48,390 nucleotides of DNA from Chitinibacter sp. GC72 (GCF_009760905.1 NZ_VIRW01000024.1:1-48390); one strand, 5' to 3'. Counted from the stretch's first letter, positions 25,425 to 34,544 are shown. Numbers and translations are program-made. The notes: generated by a model not told the origin, from the sequence alone.

Positions 25425-25862
25425 TCACTTCTTTTGATGATGGCGCAGCAGATTGGCCAAGGCGGCTTTCAGCTCGGGATCATCAACTTGGGTTTGCAGC
25501 TGGCCAAACGCGGCTTTGGCGGGTTCAGTCATGCGTAAGGTCTTGGTTTGCATCGGATTTCCCTGTTGCAGCGCTACTTGCACCTTGGCGCGGATTGCGG
25601 TAGCGTGCACTCCAGCTTGACCCAGCGCAGCCAATATCGCAGGCTCGGCCTGCCGCAAACGCGTTGCCGCTGCGCTACCGGGCACTGCCACCAGCAAGGT
25701 ACTGCCTGACCAAGCCGTGCCCTGGCACACCCGGGCTAATTCCGGCGCAACGGCCGAGCGGACAATCTGCAGCAAATGATTGAGTTGATCGAGCTGTTTG
25801 ACCAGCCGCTTGAGCTGGTAATCGCCTTCAACCAGTTGCGAAAAATTAGCGTTTTTAGTCAT
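25425..25862 (-). CDS. dciA: DciA-like (DUF721) DnaB helicase-loading protein
   Basis: 145 residues. An N-terminal segment of basic and helical character precedes a DUF721 core (about 20-105: LNHLLQIVRSAVAPELARVCQGTAWSGSTLLVAVPGSAAATRLRQAEPAILAAL). DciA is the widespread bacterial loader or partner of the replicative helicase DnaB. The start at 25862 (MTKNANFS) is preferred to the in-frame TTG upstream. It is divergent from the M23 peptidase gene with only 14 bases between starts. Such dciA / M23 / secA neighbourhoods are common in beta- and gammaproteobacteria. Confidence 0.88.
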   Translation of the reverse strand: MTKNANFSQLVEGDYQLKRLVKQLDQLNHLLQIVRSAVAPELARVCQGTAWSGSTLLVAVPGSAAATRLRQAEPAILAALGQAGVHATAIRAKVQVALQQGNPMQTKTLRMTEPAKAAFGQLQTQVDDPELKAALANLLRHHQKK

Positions 25863-25876
25863 TTCAAAGGATTCCA

Positions 25877-26761
25877 ATGAATATCATTGTGGTCTCGCAT
25901 CGGCTGGACAAAGCCATTTCATTGGGCCCGCGCGAGCTGGGTGCTTTAAGTCTGGCCATCACCGTACTGATTGGTGCCGCCGCCTTTGGTCTGGGCATGC
26001 TGTTTGCGCCCAACCGGGTAGAGCCATTGCTGCGCCTGATGCCCGGCCAGCACGCGCGGCAAAACGAAATTGATGCGCTGGCCGTCAAGGTGGGTGAGCT
26101 GCAAGCCAAGCTGACGCGTCTGGATAGTCTGGCCAATCGCGTGGGCGATAAAACCGGTATCGACATCCAGCCTTTCCTGAGCAAAAACCCCGCACCACAA
26201 GGCGGTCTGGCGCACGATGGCCAACCGTTTGCCATCTCGGGCCTGCGCAATCTGCTGCAAGATACCGACGCCAAAATGGCGGCGATGATCGATCAGCTTA
26301 CTCTGGCCGAGGCCATCCTGATTGCCCCGGATGCCAGCTATCTGCCACGCCGCTCGCCGCTCTCCATTGCACCGCAATCATCCAGCTTTGGCTGGCGCGT
26401 TGATCCGTTTCGCGGCACACAGGTGTTCCATGAAGGCATCGATTATCAGGGCGATACCGGCACGCCAATTGTAGCCGCCGCCACAGGTAAGGTCGTCTAT
26501 GCAGCTTACCATCCCCAATATGGTAATATGGTCGAGCTTGATCATGGTAAAGATTTGACCAGCCGTTACGCCCACGCCAGCCAGTTGCTGGTCAAAACCG
26601 GAGACACGGTGCAGGCAGGGCAGAAAGTCGCGTTGCTAGGCAGTACCGGGCGCTCGACAGGGCCTCATCTGCATTTTGAAATCCGCTATCGCGGTGTGGC
26701 GCAGAACCCCATGCGCTTTATTGATGCAGGTCAATCAAACTATGCTCAGGCCACTAAATAA
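25877..26761 (+). CDS. M23-family peptidoglycan endopeptidase (LytM domain)
   Basis: 294 residues with one N-terminal membrane anchor (about 17-42), a coiled-coil-prone segment (about 60-85) and a C-terminal LytM domain (about 165-285). All zinc ligands and catalytic residues are visible: HEGIDYQG (HxxxD), YAHAS and HLHFE. It therefore looks catalytically active, cutting peptide cross-links in the periplasm, rather than being an EnvC/NlpD-type activator. It lies directly upstream of secA. Confidence 0.92.
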   Translation: MNIIVVSHRLDKAISLGPRELGALSLAITVLIGAAAFGLGMLFAPNRVEPLLRLMPGQHARQNEIDALAVKVGELQAKLTRLDSLANRVGDKTGIDIQPFLSKNPAPQGGLAHDGQPFAISGLRNLLQDTDAKMAAMIDQLTLAEAILIAPDASYLPRRSPLSIAPQSSSFGWRVDPFRGTQVFHEGIDYQGDTGTPIVAAATGKVVYAAYHPQYGNMVELDHGKDLTSRYAHASQLLVKTGDTVQAGQKVALLGSTGRSTGPHLHFEIRYRGVAQNPMRFIDAGQSNYAQATK

Positions 26762-26875
26762 GCCTTGAAATTAGGCAGGGTGGAGCCAACTAAGGCCAGT
26801 CAGCCCGAAAACGGGCTTAGGCCTTTGTCTATTTATAAAAACTGAGCCTCATCGAGGCCGTCACGTGGTAGCAAT

Positions 26876-29617
26876 ATGATCTCGAATCTGCTGAAAAAAG
26901 TATTTGGAAGCCGTAACGACCGTTTGTTGAAACAATACGGTGCCATCGTCAAGCAGATTAATGCGCTAGAGCCGAGCATTTCGGCCTTGTCTGATGCTGA
27001 TCTACGTGGCAAAACCGATGAATTCAAAGCCCGCCTGGAAAAAGGCGAGACTTTAGATCAGATTCTGCCTGAAGCTTTTGCCGTGTGTCGCGAAGGCGGC
27101 AAGCGCGCTTTGGGCATGCGTCACTTTGACGTGCAGCTGATCGGTGGTCTGGTTCACCATCAGGGCAAAATTTCCGAAATGCGTACCGGTGAAGGTAAAA
27201 CACTGGTTGCAACGCTGGCCGCCTACCTCAATGCCCTCACTGGCAAGGGCGTGCATGTGATCACCGTGAATGATTACCTGGCGCAACGCGATGCGGCGCA
27301 AATGGGTAAATTGTTCAATTTTCTCGGCCTCACTTGCGGCGTGAATCTGGGCCAGATGGCGCACGAAGACAAAAAGGCCGCCTACGCCTGCGATATTACT
27401 TACGGCACCAATAACGAATTCGGCTTTGACTATCTGCGCGACAATATGGTGTTCAGCGTGGAAGAGCGCGTACAGCGCGGCATGAATTTTGCCATCGTCG
27501 ACGAGGTAGACTCGATCCTGATCGATGAAGCGCGTACTCCGCTGATCATTTCCGGCCCGGCTGATGACAATACCGATCTGTATCTGGCCATGAACGGCAT
27601 CCCAGGCCAGTTGACGCGTCAAGCCACCGAAGAAGGCGAAGGCGATTACTGGGTCGATGAAAAAGCCCATACCGTGATGCTGTCTGAAGCAGGTCATGAA
27701 CGGGTAGAGCAAATCCTGACCCAGATGGGTCTGCTGCCTGAAGGCGATAGCCTGTATGCGGCCAGCCATATCAGCCTGATCCATCACCTGAACGCCGCCT
27801 TGCGTGCCCACGCGCTGTTTGTCAAAGACCAGCACTATGTGGTGATGGACGGCGAAATCATTATCGTTGACGAACATACCGGCCGCCTGATGTCTGGCCG
27901 TCGCTGGTCCGAAGGCCTGCATCAGGCCGTCGAAGCCAAGGAAGGCGTGGAAATCCAGCAGGAAAACCAGACGCTGGCAACCATTACGCTGCAAAACTAC
28001 TTCCGTATGTACAGCAAGCTGTCGGGCATGACCGGTACAGCAGATACCGAAGCCTACGAATTCCAGCAGATTTACGGCCTGGAAACGGTGATTATCCCCA
28101 CCAACAAACCGATGTTGCGCGAAGATCGTCAGGATCAGGTATTCAAAACCGCTAACGAAAAATACAACGCCATCATCAAGGACATCAAAGCCTGCGTCGA
28201 GCGCGGCCAGCCTGCTCTGGTCGGCACCACCTCGATCGAGCAATCGGAATTGCTCTCCGGCATTCTGAACAAGGAAGGCATCGCACACAACGTACTGAAT
28301 GCCAAACACCACGCCAAAGAGGCGCAAATCGTGGCGCAGGCCGGCAATATCGGTCAGGTCACGATTGCGACCAATATGGCCGGTCGCGGTACGGACATCG
28401 TACTGGGCGGCAGTATCGAGCGCGACATCAAGGATATTGAAGCCGACGAAGCGCTGGATGAAGCGGCCAAAGTGCTGAAAATCGCCCAGCTCAAAGCCGA
28501 ATGGCAAGAGCGCCACGACAAGGTGCTGGCAGCGGGTGGTCTGCACATTATCGGTACCGAGCGCCATGATTCACGCCGGATCGACAATCAGCTGCGTGGC
28601 CGTTCAGGCCGTCAGGGCGACCCGGGCTCAAGCCGTTTCTACCTGTCACTGGAAGACACCTTGCTGCGCATTTTTGCCGGTGATCGCGTGGCCTTCGTGA
28701 TGGACAAACTCAAAATGCCGGAAGGCGAGCCAATCGAAGCGGGCATGGTATCGCGCGCGATTGAATCGGCGCAGCGCAAAGTGGAAGGCCGCAACTTCGA
28801 CATGCGTAAACAGCTGCTGGAATACGATGATGTTGCCAACGAGCAGCGCAAAGCCATCTACAGCCAGCGCAATGAAATTCTTGAAAGCGCCGAAGTGGCG
28901 TCAACGATTGCCGCGATGCGCGACAGCTTTGTGGCTGATCTGTTCGACCAGTTCATTCCACCTGATTCAATGGAAGAGCAATGGGATGCCGAAGGCCTTG
29001 AGCGCGCACTGAACGAATTGCATGTGGGCGTGAATGTCAGCGAATGGGTGCAAAACGAGAAATCCCTCAGCATTGCCGACATGAAAGCGCGCGTTGTTGC
29101 GGCTGCGAAAGCCGCTTACGACGCCAAGGTTGAACAGGCTTCCGAAACCAACTTCCGCAATTTCGAGCGCTCGGTATTGCTGCAGCACGTTGACCAATAC
29201 TGGCGCGAACACCTGTCAGCACTGGATCATTTGCGTCAGGGCATCCATCTGCGCGGCTACGCACAGAAAAACCCGAAACAGGAATACAAACGCGAAGCGT
29301 TTGAATTGTTCTCTGCGCTGCTTGATCAGATCAAGCGCAATGTGCTGCAAATTGTAATGACCGTCCAGATCCGTGGCCCGGAAGACGTACAGCCGGTTGA
29401 GCAGCACGAAATTGCAGAATCGGACATGCAATTCACGCACGCAGACATCGAAGCCGTACTGGCCAGCGGTGATGAAGAAAAAATCCGCGAAATGCTAATG
29501 GCGGCCATGCAGCAGGAAGGTGGCCCGAAAATCCAGTTTAGCGGTGTTGGCCGGAATGACCCTTGCCCTTGCGGTTCAGGCAAAAAATACAAACAGTGCC
29601 ACGGCCAATTGACTTAA
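26876..29617 (+). CDS. secA: Preprotein translocase ATPase SecA
   Basis: 913 residues, full length. It has Walker A MRTGEGKT (about 102-109), [15 protein letters not shown]-type sequence, the DEAD-like [19 protein letters not shown] (about 208-226), GTDIVLGG and [17 protein letters not shown]. At the C-terminus the zinc-binding tail [14 protein letters not shown], which binds SecB, is complete. It drives protein export through SecYEG. It needs no partner in the window. A strong terminator follows. Confidence 0.99.
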   Translation: MISNLLKKVFGSRNDRLLKQYGAIVKQINALEPSISALSDADLRGKTDEFKARLEKGETLDQILPEAFAVCREGGKRALGMRHFDVQLIGGLVHHQGKISEMRTGEGKTLVATLAAYLNALTGKGVHVITVNDYLAQRDAAQMGKLFNFLGLTCGVNLGQMAHEDKKAAYACDITYGTNNEFGFDYLRDNMVFSVEERVQRGMNFAIVDEVDSILIDEARTPLIISGPADDNTDLYLAMNGIPGQLTRQATEEGEGDYWVDEKAHTVMLSEAGHERVEQILTQMGLLPEGDSLYAASHISLIHHLNAALRAHALFVKDQHYVVMDGEIIIVDEHTGRLMSGRRWSEGLHQAVEAKEGVEIQQENQTLATITLQNYFRMYSKLSGMTGTADTEAYEFQQIYGLETVIIPTNKPMLREDRQDQVFKTANEKYNAIIKDIKACVERGQPALVGTTSIEQSELLSGILNKEGIAHNVLNAKHHAKEAQIVAQAGNIGQVTIATNMAGRGTDIVLGGSIERDIKDIEADEALDEAAKVLKIAQLKAEWQERHDKVLAAGGLHIIGTERHDSRRIDNQLRGRSGRQGDPGSSRFYLSLEDTLLRIFAGDRVAFVMDKLKMPEGEPIEAGMVSRAIESAQRKVEGRNFDMRKQLLEYDDVANEQRKAIYSQRNEILESAEVASTIAAMRDSFVADLFDQFIPPDSMEEQWDAEGLERALNELHVGVNVSEWVQNEKSLSIADMKARVVAAAKAAYDAKVEQASETNFRNFERSVLLQHVDQYWREHLSALDHLRQGIHLRGYAQKNPKQEYKREAFELFSALLDQIKRNVLQIVMTVQIRGPEDVQPVEQHEIAESDMQFTHADIEAVLASGDEEKIREMLMAAMQQEGGPKIQFSGVGRNDPCPCGSGKKYKQCHGQLT

Positions 29618-29638
29618 TTGTTGAGTTGTCCACGACGA

Positions 29639-29667
29639 AGCACCCGTTAAGACGGGTGCTTTTTTTT
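29639..29667 (+). terminator. Intrinsic terminator after secA
   Basis: AGCACCCGT (29639-29647) pairs with ACGGGTGCT (29652-29660) around TAAG, followed by seven T. Confidence 0.95.
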
Positions 29668-30030
29668 ACCTTAATGATTGGAGCTGCTATAGGCAGTGAC
29701 TCTGGTTTGGCGAAGCCGAAAACCATCCACTGGCATACCCCAACCATATATTGCCCTTAAATAAAACCTTGGCTGTGCCTTCATAAGAATACCAATTAGC
29801 ACAGCAATACACGTGACTCAAAACCATTAGCCACATTCCGTTAGAAAATATATAAATCGCTGCCGTGCGAAAACATCAAGCCGCCCAACCTAATCTCGAA
29901 CCATATCTGTTCCTTTATTCCGACATCGCTCTAATTCTCAACTCAGCAGTAATAATAGGTATTCTCACTTACTTGTTTTCATCAATTTCAATGCTAAAGT
30001 CAGTGAATTTGTGCCCCTGAGATTGGATCC
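29668..30030. other. AT-rich gap with a possible promoter
   Basis: About 360 bases with no gene. A possible sigma-70 promoter TTGTTT (29973-29978), 16-base spacer, TAAAGT (29995-30000) precedes the gene at 30031. CATATATTGCCC...GAATACC at 29745-29793 resembles a decayed 47-bp element with a 2-base longer interior. Confidence 0.4.
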
Positions 30031-30882
30031 ATGACTAGATTCATCTACCTACTTATCTGCATGCTGGGATTTGCAAAACCAATCCATGCCCAAAGTTATC
30101 GTCTAGCCGAGTTCCAAGGCATCAGCATGGAAAGCATGCGCTATTTTACCCTACTCGCTAACGCAACCCTCAGTCCGATGGATAAAGCCGTACTTACAAC
30201 GCCAATGTCACCAGAGCGAATGATGCTCGAAACTTCAAAGCCAAATGGCTTGAGCCAGTTCATGATCTGGAGCTGCTCCTTAAATACGATGGCATTAATT
30301 GGGCTCAAGCGAATTGATATCCCGCTGGATCGGGGCATGTCCGGCTACTGGGTATTAGCGGCGAACAAAGCTAGGCAAGCTGATTTAGCAAAAGTAAATT
30401 CGATTGCGCAACTTAAAAACTGGCGCCTAAGTACTGGATTTCCACAAAACAATCCCAATCCTTTGTTTGGAGAACTGCAGCTTAGCTATGCCCCAACAGT
30501 CCAGCACGCACTGGAAATGACCGCCAAAGGGCGACTAGATGGTGTATTGCTGCAGGCAAGAATGGCCGAGTCACTCCGAACACGTTTGCCCGTAGGCGTT
30601 GAACTGGATCAGCGGCTCATGATTTCACGCCACACAGCCCTATGTTTTTATGTTCAGCAAAGTGAATTGAAATTGATCGACAAGCTACAGAACGGCCTTG
30701 ATCGCATTATCAAGAACGGCATCGCCCTTCGTTTATCTGAGCAAGAAGGCCTCACCCAAGCCATCAAATCACTTGCTCTCGATAAACGGCAGAACATCAC
30801 CACTCAAGCGACACCAAACTGGAATGGAGATGCTAGCCGGAAAAAATATCCCGGCTGGTTATTAAATGTCGGGCAACAGTAA
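30031..30882 (+). CDS. Periplasmic solute-binding-like protein, function unknown
   Basis: 283 residues with a clear signal peptide (FIYLLICMLGFAKPIHA-QSY). The body has the feel of a type-2 periplasmic binding fold related to SBP_bac_3 (RLAEFQGIS opening, a hinge near DRGMSGYWVLAANKARQADLAKVNSIAQLKNWRLSTG, later DGVLLQARMAESL), but I cannot name a subfamily. It is shorter in sensor features than usual for amino-acid binding proteins and has no transporter genes beside it. The base composition is a little more A/T-rich than its neighbours. It converges on the pilU gene with only 3 bases between stops. Confidence 0.7.
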   Translation: MTRFIYLLICMLGFAKPIHAQSYRLAEFQGISMESMRYFTLLANATLSPMDKAVLTTPMSPERMMLETSKPNGLSQFMIWSCSLNTMALIGLKRIDIPLDRGMSGYWVLAANKARQADLAKVNSIAQLKNWRLSTGFPQNNPNPLFGELQLSYAPTVQHALEMTAKGRLDGVLLQARMAESLRTRLPVGVELDQRLMISRHTALCFYVQQSELKLIDKLQNGLDRIIKNGIALRLSEQEGLTQAIKSLALDKRQNITTQATPNWNGDASRKKYPGWLLNVGQQ

Positions 30883-30885
30883 TAT

Positions 30886-32079
30886 CTAAGTGGCAGGATT
30901 TTCAGCCGCCCCCTCGACCATTTCAACTTCAGGCACTTCATGGGCCTCCAGCGATAAATGATCCAACCCGCTGCTGTGCTCTTCCTTGCGGTGATGCTGG
31001 CTGTTGAGCTTGATCTTTAGCCGCAATTCATTGAGCGAGTCGGCATTTTTCAGCGCTTCTTCCATGCTGATTTTGCCCGCTTCGTAGAGATCAAACAGCG
31101 CCATATCGAAGGTCTGCATACCCAGCTCTTTCGATTTTTGCATCGCGGTTTTCACGCCGCCGACATCGCCTTTGAAAATCATATCGGCCACCAGCGGCGT
31201 ATTGAGCAGAATCTCGATTGCCGCGCAGCGCCCTTTGCCATCCGAGGTGGGCACCAGCCGTTGCGAGATAATACCGCGCATATTGAGCGACAAATCCATA
31301 TACAACTGCGGGTGGCGCTCTTCGGGGAAGAAATTCACAATCCGCTCCAGCGCCTGATTCGAGCTATTGGCGTGCAGCGTGCCCATGCACAAATGGCCGG
31401 TTTCGGCGAAGTTCATCGCGTATTCCATCGTTTCACGGTCACGAATCTCGCCGATCAAAATCACATCGGGCGCTTGGCGCAGCGTATTTTTCAGCGCAGC
31501 AAACCAGCCCTTGGTATCGCGCCCGACTTCGCGGTGCGTCACCAGACAGTTTTTGTTTTTGTGTAGATACTCGACCGGATCTTCGATCGTAATGATATGA
31601 CCGTGGCTGTGCTCGTTGCGGTAATCGATCATCGCGGCCATCGTCGTTGATTTGCCCGAACCGGTGCCGCCGACCAGCAGCACCAACCCGCGCTTGCTCA
31701 TCATCACTTCTTTTAATACTTTCGGCAGCCCCATTTCATCGAAATTAGGAATCTTGCTGGTGATGGTACGCAACACCATGCCAACTTTTTCCTGCTGCAT
31801 AAACACATTGACGCGAAAGCGCCCGATGCCTTCGGGGCTGATCGCGAAATTGCATTCGAACTCTTCGTCAAATTCGGCCTTCTGATCGGGCCGCATAATC
31901 GCGTAGGCCAGCGCGCGCGTCGCGACGGCATTGAGTTTTTGCTGCCCCACCGGCGTCATTTTGCCGTTAATTTTCAGCGCCGGCGGGAAGTCATCGGCGA
32001 TAAACAGATCGGATGCCTTGTGTTGAATCATCATGCGCAATAGGTCGTGCATGGTTTTTAGTGCTTGTTCTGCGTTCAT
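30886..32079 (-). CDS. pilU: Type IV pilus retraction ATPase, PilU/PilT-like
   Basis: 397 residues. It has an N-terminal PAS-like segment (LLRMMIQHKASDLFIADDFPPALKINGKM), Walker A GGTGSGKST (about 134-142), the Asp box ITIEDPVEY, Walker B VILIGEIRD and the His box AETGHLCMGTLHANSS. The extended acidic C-terminal tail beyond the ATPase core favours PilU over PilT. The start at 32079 (MNAEQAL) has AGGAGG upstream; the longer frame does not match the family. It powers pilus retraction with PilT, which is not in the window. Confidence 0.9.
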   Translation of the reverse strand: MNAEQALKTMHDLLRMMIQHKASDLFIADDFPPALKINGKMTPVGQQKLNAVATRALAYAIMRPDQKAEFDEEFECNFAISPEGIGRFRVNVFMQQEKVGMVLRTITSKIPNFDEMGLPKVLKEVMMSKRGLVLLVGGTGSGKSTTMAAMIDYRNEHSHGHIITIEDPVEYLHKNKNCLVTHREVGRDTKGWFAALKNTLRQAPDVILIGEIRDRETMEYAMNFAETGHLCMGTLHANSSNQALERIVNFFPEERHPQLYMDLSLNMRGIISQRLVPTSDGKGRCAAIEILLNTPLVADMIFKGDVGGVKTAMQKSKELGMQTFDMALFDLYEAGKISMEEALKNADSLNELRLKIKLNSQHHRKEEHSSGLDHLSLEAHEVPEVEMVEGAAENPAT

Positions 32080-32167
32080 AGCGTGCCCTCCTGTATGAAC
32101 AGGATATAGACTGTGCGCCAAATGCTGGCGAGCCCGATGGATGGATGGCAGTTTTTACAACAATCGA

Positions 32168-32433
32168 GGGCCTGTTGACGTTTGGTTTGCAGATCGCGTT
32201 TGTGCTGATTCTGAGCTGAAACAAGGCGCGAAAACCGCCGCATAGTCACTCTATGCAAAGTTTTTGCAACGCAGGGTCAGCTCAAAAGCAGCCAAACCCT
32301 TCGGGCAGAGCGGTTTTTTTCGATGATGCAGCGTTGTAGACCGCTGACATAGATGACTATGCGGCGCGATCTACGCCTTGTCTCATCGAAAAACTCGCGC
32401 CAGCGCGACAGCAAACCAAACGTCAACAGACCC
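32168..32433. repeat. 266-bp composite inverted-repeat (MITE/BIME-like) element
   Basis: The left end GGGCCTGTTGACGTTTGG and the right end (minus strand) GGGTCTGTTGACGTTTGG are near-identical 23-base terminal repeats continuing to TTTGC. Similarity continues into the arms: ACAAGGCG, CGCCGCATAGTCA with CTATG, and CAACGC occur in the same order from both ends. The element is thus two inverted copies of a unit of about 115 bases around a middle part. It encodes nothing. I see no clear target duplication. A non-autonomous mobile or extragenic palindromic element is likely. Confidence 0.85.
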
Positions 32434-32448
32434 TAGACGACTGGTCTA
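32434..32448. promoter_or_regulatory. Probable NemR-type operator upstream of tetR gene
   Basis: TAGACGACTGGTCTA is an inverted repeat (TAGAC-N5-GTCTA) 21 bases before the regulator start codon. A near copy lies before the dehydrogenase gene at 33115. Confidence 0.75.
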
Positions 32449-32469
32449 GTTTTGTTTATGATCCCTAAT

Positions 32470-33066
32470 ATGACGATCGAACACCAATCCATGCGCCAGC
32501 ACATTCTGGACGTGGCCAAACCCATCATCCTCGGCAAGGGTTTTTCTGCTGTAGGCCTCAATGAGATTTTGACTGCCGCCAATGTGCCCAAAGGCTCGTT
32601 TTATCATTATTTCAAATCCAAAGAAGCTTTTGGTGCGGCGCTGCTTGACGCGTATTTCGACGACTATTTCACCCGGCTGGAAAGCATGTTGGCACCCAAC
32701 GGCAGCGATGCGGCGAGCCGGATGGTGGCCTACTGGACGCGCTGGCTGGAAACCCAGGCCGGCGATTGCTGCGAAGAAAAATGTCTCACCGTCAAACTGG
32801 CGGGTGAAGTATCGGATTTGTCCGAAGCGATGCGCGACAGCCTGCGCTGTGGCACCGATCAATTGATCGCGCGTCTGGCGCAATGCATCAACGAAGGCAT
32901 TGCCGATGGTTCCCTGTCACCCGATCTGGTTGCCGCTCAAGTGGCTGAAACGCTGTACCAGATGTGGCTGGGCGCCACCTTGCTCGCCAAAGTGCGCCGC
33001 GACAATAGCTCGCTGGCGTGTGCGATGGACAGCACGCTGAAGCTTTTGCAATTAGCAGCACCGTAA
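32470..33066 (+). CDS. NemR-like TetR-family redox/electrophile-sensing repressor
   Basis: 198 residues. The TetR helix-turn-helix (about 5-50) contains VGLNEILTAANVPKGSFYHYFKSKEAFG, very close to E. coli NemR. The ligand domain has CCEEKCLTVKLAGEVSDLSEAMR, where the third Cys aligns with the electrophile-sensing Cys106 of NemR in GCLTVKL. It should be a repressor released by reactive aldehydes, quinones or chlorine compounds. The start is uncertain (ATG 32458 or 32470). It is flanked by two like operators and followed by the YqhD-like gene after a terminator, so it probably controls itself and that gene. Confidence 0.88.
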   Translation: MTIEHQSMRQHILDVAKPIILGKGFSAVGLNEILTAANVPKGSFYHYFKSKEAFGAALLDAYFDDYFTRLESMLAPNGSDAASRMVAYWTRWLETQAGDCCEEKCLTVKLAGEVSDLSEAMRDSLRCGTDQLIARLAQCINEGIADGSLSPDLVAAQVAETLYQMWLGATLLAKVRRDNSSLACAMDSTLKLLQLAAP

Positions 33067-33073
33067 TCAACAC

Positions 33074-33104
33074 AGATCGCTCACCGCAGAGCGATCTATT
33101 TTTT
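33074..33104 (+). terminator. Intrinsic terminator between NemR-like and YqhD-like genes
   Basis: AGATCGCTC (33074-33082) pairs with GAGCGATCT (33089-33097), followed by ATTTTTTATTT. The downstream dehydrogenase therefore needs its own promoter, consistent with its own operator copy. Confidence 0.92.
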
Positions 33105-33114
33105 ATTTAAAAAG

Positions 33115-33129
33115 TAGCCGACTGGTCTA
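33115..33129. promoter_or_regulatory. Probable NemR-type operator upstream of the dehydrogenase gene
   Basis: TAGCCGACTGGTCTA differs from the operator at 32434 by one base and lies 17 bases before the YqhD-like start codon. The GACTGGTCTA half is identical. Confidence 0.75.
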
Positions 33130-33145
33130 ATAAAGGAAATCCCTG

Positions 33146-34303
33146 ATGTTTAATTTTGAATTTCACAACCCGACCAAAATCGTTTTTGGCGCAGACACCA
33201 TTGCCAAGCTTGATCAACTCGTTCCCGCCAACGCCCGCGTGCTGATCTTGCTGGGCGGAGAAAGTGCGCGTAAAAACGGCACGCTCGCCGAAGTGCGCGC
33301 CGCGCTGGGCGCACGCGAAGTGCAGGAATTCAATGGCATTGAGCCCAACCCGAGCTACGAAACCCTAATGCAAGCGGTTGAGCTGATTCGCCGCGAAAAG
33401 CTCGACTATCTGCTGGCAGTGGGTGGCGGCTCGGTGATTGACGGCACCAAATTTGTCGCCGCCGCGGTGCCATTTGCTGGCGAGCCGTGGGATATTATGC
33501 TCAGCTATGGTCAGCAGGTCAGCGCCGCGCTGCCTTTCGGTACGGTACTCACCCTGCCCGCCACCGGCTCGGAAATGAATAGCGGCTCGGTCATTACCCG
33601 CAAAGCCACGCACAGCAAGCTGGCATTTATGAGCCCGCATGTTTTCCCGCAATTCTCGATTCTGGACCCGAACAAAACGCTCACATTGCCAACGCGCCAG
33701 ATCGCCAACGGCGTGGTCGATGCCTTTGTGCACATCATCGAGCAATACCTCACCTACCCGGCCAATGGCATGGTGCAAGACCGTTTTGCCGAAGGCCTGC
33801 TGCTATCGTTGATCGAGCTGGGGCCCAAAGTGCTCGCCACGCCAAATGATTATGATTTGCGCGCCAATCTGATGTGGATTGCCACGCAGGCGCTCAATGG
33901 CCTGATCGGCGCAGGTGTGCCGCAAGATTGGTCTACGCATATGATCGGCCATGAACTCACCGCGCTGTATGACATCGACCACGCGCGCACGCTGGCCATC
34001 GTGTTGCCAGCCAGCCTCGCCGTTCGCCGCGCCAGCAAACACGCCAAATTGCTGCAATACGCCGAGCGCGTCTGGGGCCTGCATGAAGGTAGCGACGAGC
34101 AACGCATCGACGCGGCGATTGCCAAAACCGCAGAGTTCTTTGAGGCCATGGGGATCAAAACCAAGCTGGCCGATTACAAACTGGGCAGCGAAGCCGTTGA
34201 CGCCGTTGTCGCCCAGCTGGGAAAACACGGTATGAGTGCGCTGGGCGAGCAGGGCGATGTCACTCCCGCCATCAGCCGCCAAATCCTGAACACCGCTCTG
34301 TAA
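33146..34303 (+). CDS. yqhD: YqhD-like NADPH-dependent aldehyde reductase (iron/zinc alcohol dehydrogenase)
   Basis: 385 residues, close to E. coli YqhD over the whole length: opening FNFEFHNPTKIVFG, GIEPNPSYETLMQAVELIRREKLDYLLAVGGGSVIDGTKF, TLPATGSEMNSGSVI, QIANGVVDAFVHIIEQYLTYPANGMVQDRFAEG and NGLIGAGVPQDWSTHMIGHELTALYDIDHARTLAIVLPA. The metal ligands of the group III dehydrogenase fold (Asp and His residues in VVDAFVH, MIGHEL and DIDHA) are present. YqhD reduces short-chain and toxic aldehydes with NADPH. GGAAATCCCTG precedes the ATG. With the NemR-like repressor it forms an electrophile defence pair. Confidence 0.95.
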   Translation: MFNFEFHNPTKIVFGADTIAKLDQLVPANARVLILLGGESARKNGTLAEVRAALGAREVQEFNGIEPNPSYETLMQAVELIRREKLDYLLAVGGGSVIDGTKFVAAAVPFAGEPWDIMLSYGQQVSAALPFGTVLTLPATGSEMNSGSVITRKATHSKLAFMSPHVFPQFSILDPNKTLTLPTRQIANGVVDAFVHIIEQYLTYPANGMVQDRFAEGLLLSLIELGPKVLATPNDYDLRANLMWIATQALNGLIGAGVPQDWSTHMIGHELTALYDIDHARTLAIVLPASLAVRRASKHAKLLQYAERVWGLHEGSDEQRIDAAIAKTAEFFEAMGIKTKLADYKLGSEAVDAVVAQLGKHGMSALGEQGDVTPAISRQILNTAL

Positions 34304-34359
34304 TATTGCCCAGCGGCAAGGCCGCCGTCGATTGTGGCCACCGCTCGCAGCCCCCACCC

Positions 34360-34383
34360 AAGCCGCCTCCAACGAGGCGGCTT
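34360..34383 (+). terminator. Intrinsic terminator after yqhD
   Basis: AAGCCGCCTC (34360-34369) pairs with GAGGCGGCTT (34374-34383) around CAAC. The T tract is short (TTTAT). Confidence 0.8.
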
Positions 34384-34395
34384 TATACCGTCAGC

Positions 34396-34442
34396 GGTAT
34401 ATCTCTGCATATCAATCTAGGCAATACCTGCACGGAAATACC
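34396..34442. repeat. 47-bp GGTAT-N37-ATACC element, copy 8
   Basis: GGTAT at 34396 and ATACC at 34438, followed by CC. It shares its right half with copy 7. An extra TATACCG at 34384-34390 forms a perfect 7-bp hairpin with the left end, as also seen at copy 2. Confidence 0.9.
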
Positions 34443-34484
34443 CCACGATCACATTTAATTACCCAGCTATTTTACTAACAGCGC

Positions 34485-34513
34485 TTGCAAACCAATCCCG
34501 ATGAACATATAGT
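34485..34513 (+). promoter_or_regulatory. Sigma-70 promoter of the GntR-ABC operon
   Basis: -35 TTGCAA (34485-34490), 17-base spacer, -10 TATAGT (34508-34513). It lies about 30 bases upstream of the regulator start codon. The operator overlaps the -10. Confidence 0.75.
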
Positions 34514-34533
34514 GTGCTACATAACTAATACAC
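34512..34533. promoter_or_regulatory. Palindromic YtrA-type operator
   Basis: A 22-base palindrome begins GTGT, ends ACAC and has TA steps evenly spaced every four bases between them. It overlaps the -10 box and the probable transcription start. YtrA-subfamily GntR regulators usually bind long palindromes with GT and AC ends, so autorepression of the operon is expected. Confidence 0.75.
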
Positions 34534-34544
34534 AAACACAGATC

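Larger units (their letters stand above)
32080..32469. other. Intergenic region holding a large inverted-repeat element
   Basis: About 390 bases between pilU and the NemR-like gene, transcribed divergently. Most is taken up by the inverted repeat at 32168-32433. The NemR-type operator at 32434 starts immediately after that repeat ends. Confidence 0.7.

Noticed and set aside
27053-28567. Open frame of 504 codons on the minus strand inside secA
   Set aside because: SecA on the other strand is complete and conserved; the antisense product has no family features.
29745-29793. CATATATTGCCC...GAATACC as a further 47-bp element
   Set aside because: The left end has lost GG and spacing is two bases too long; at best a decayed copy.
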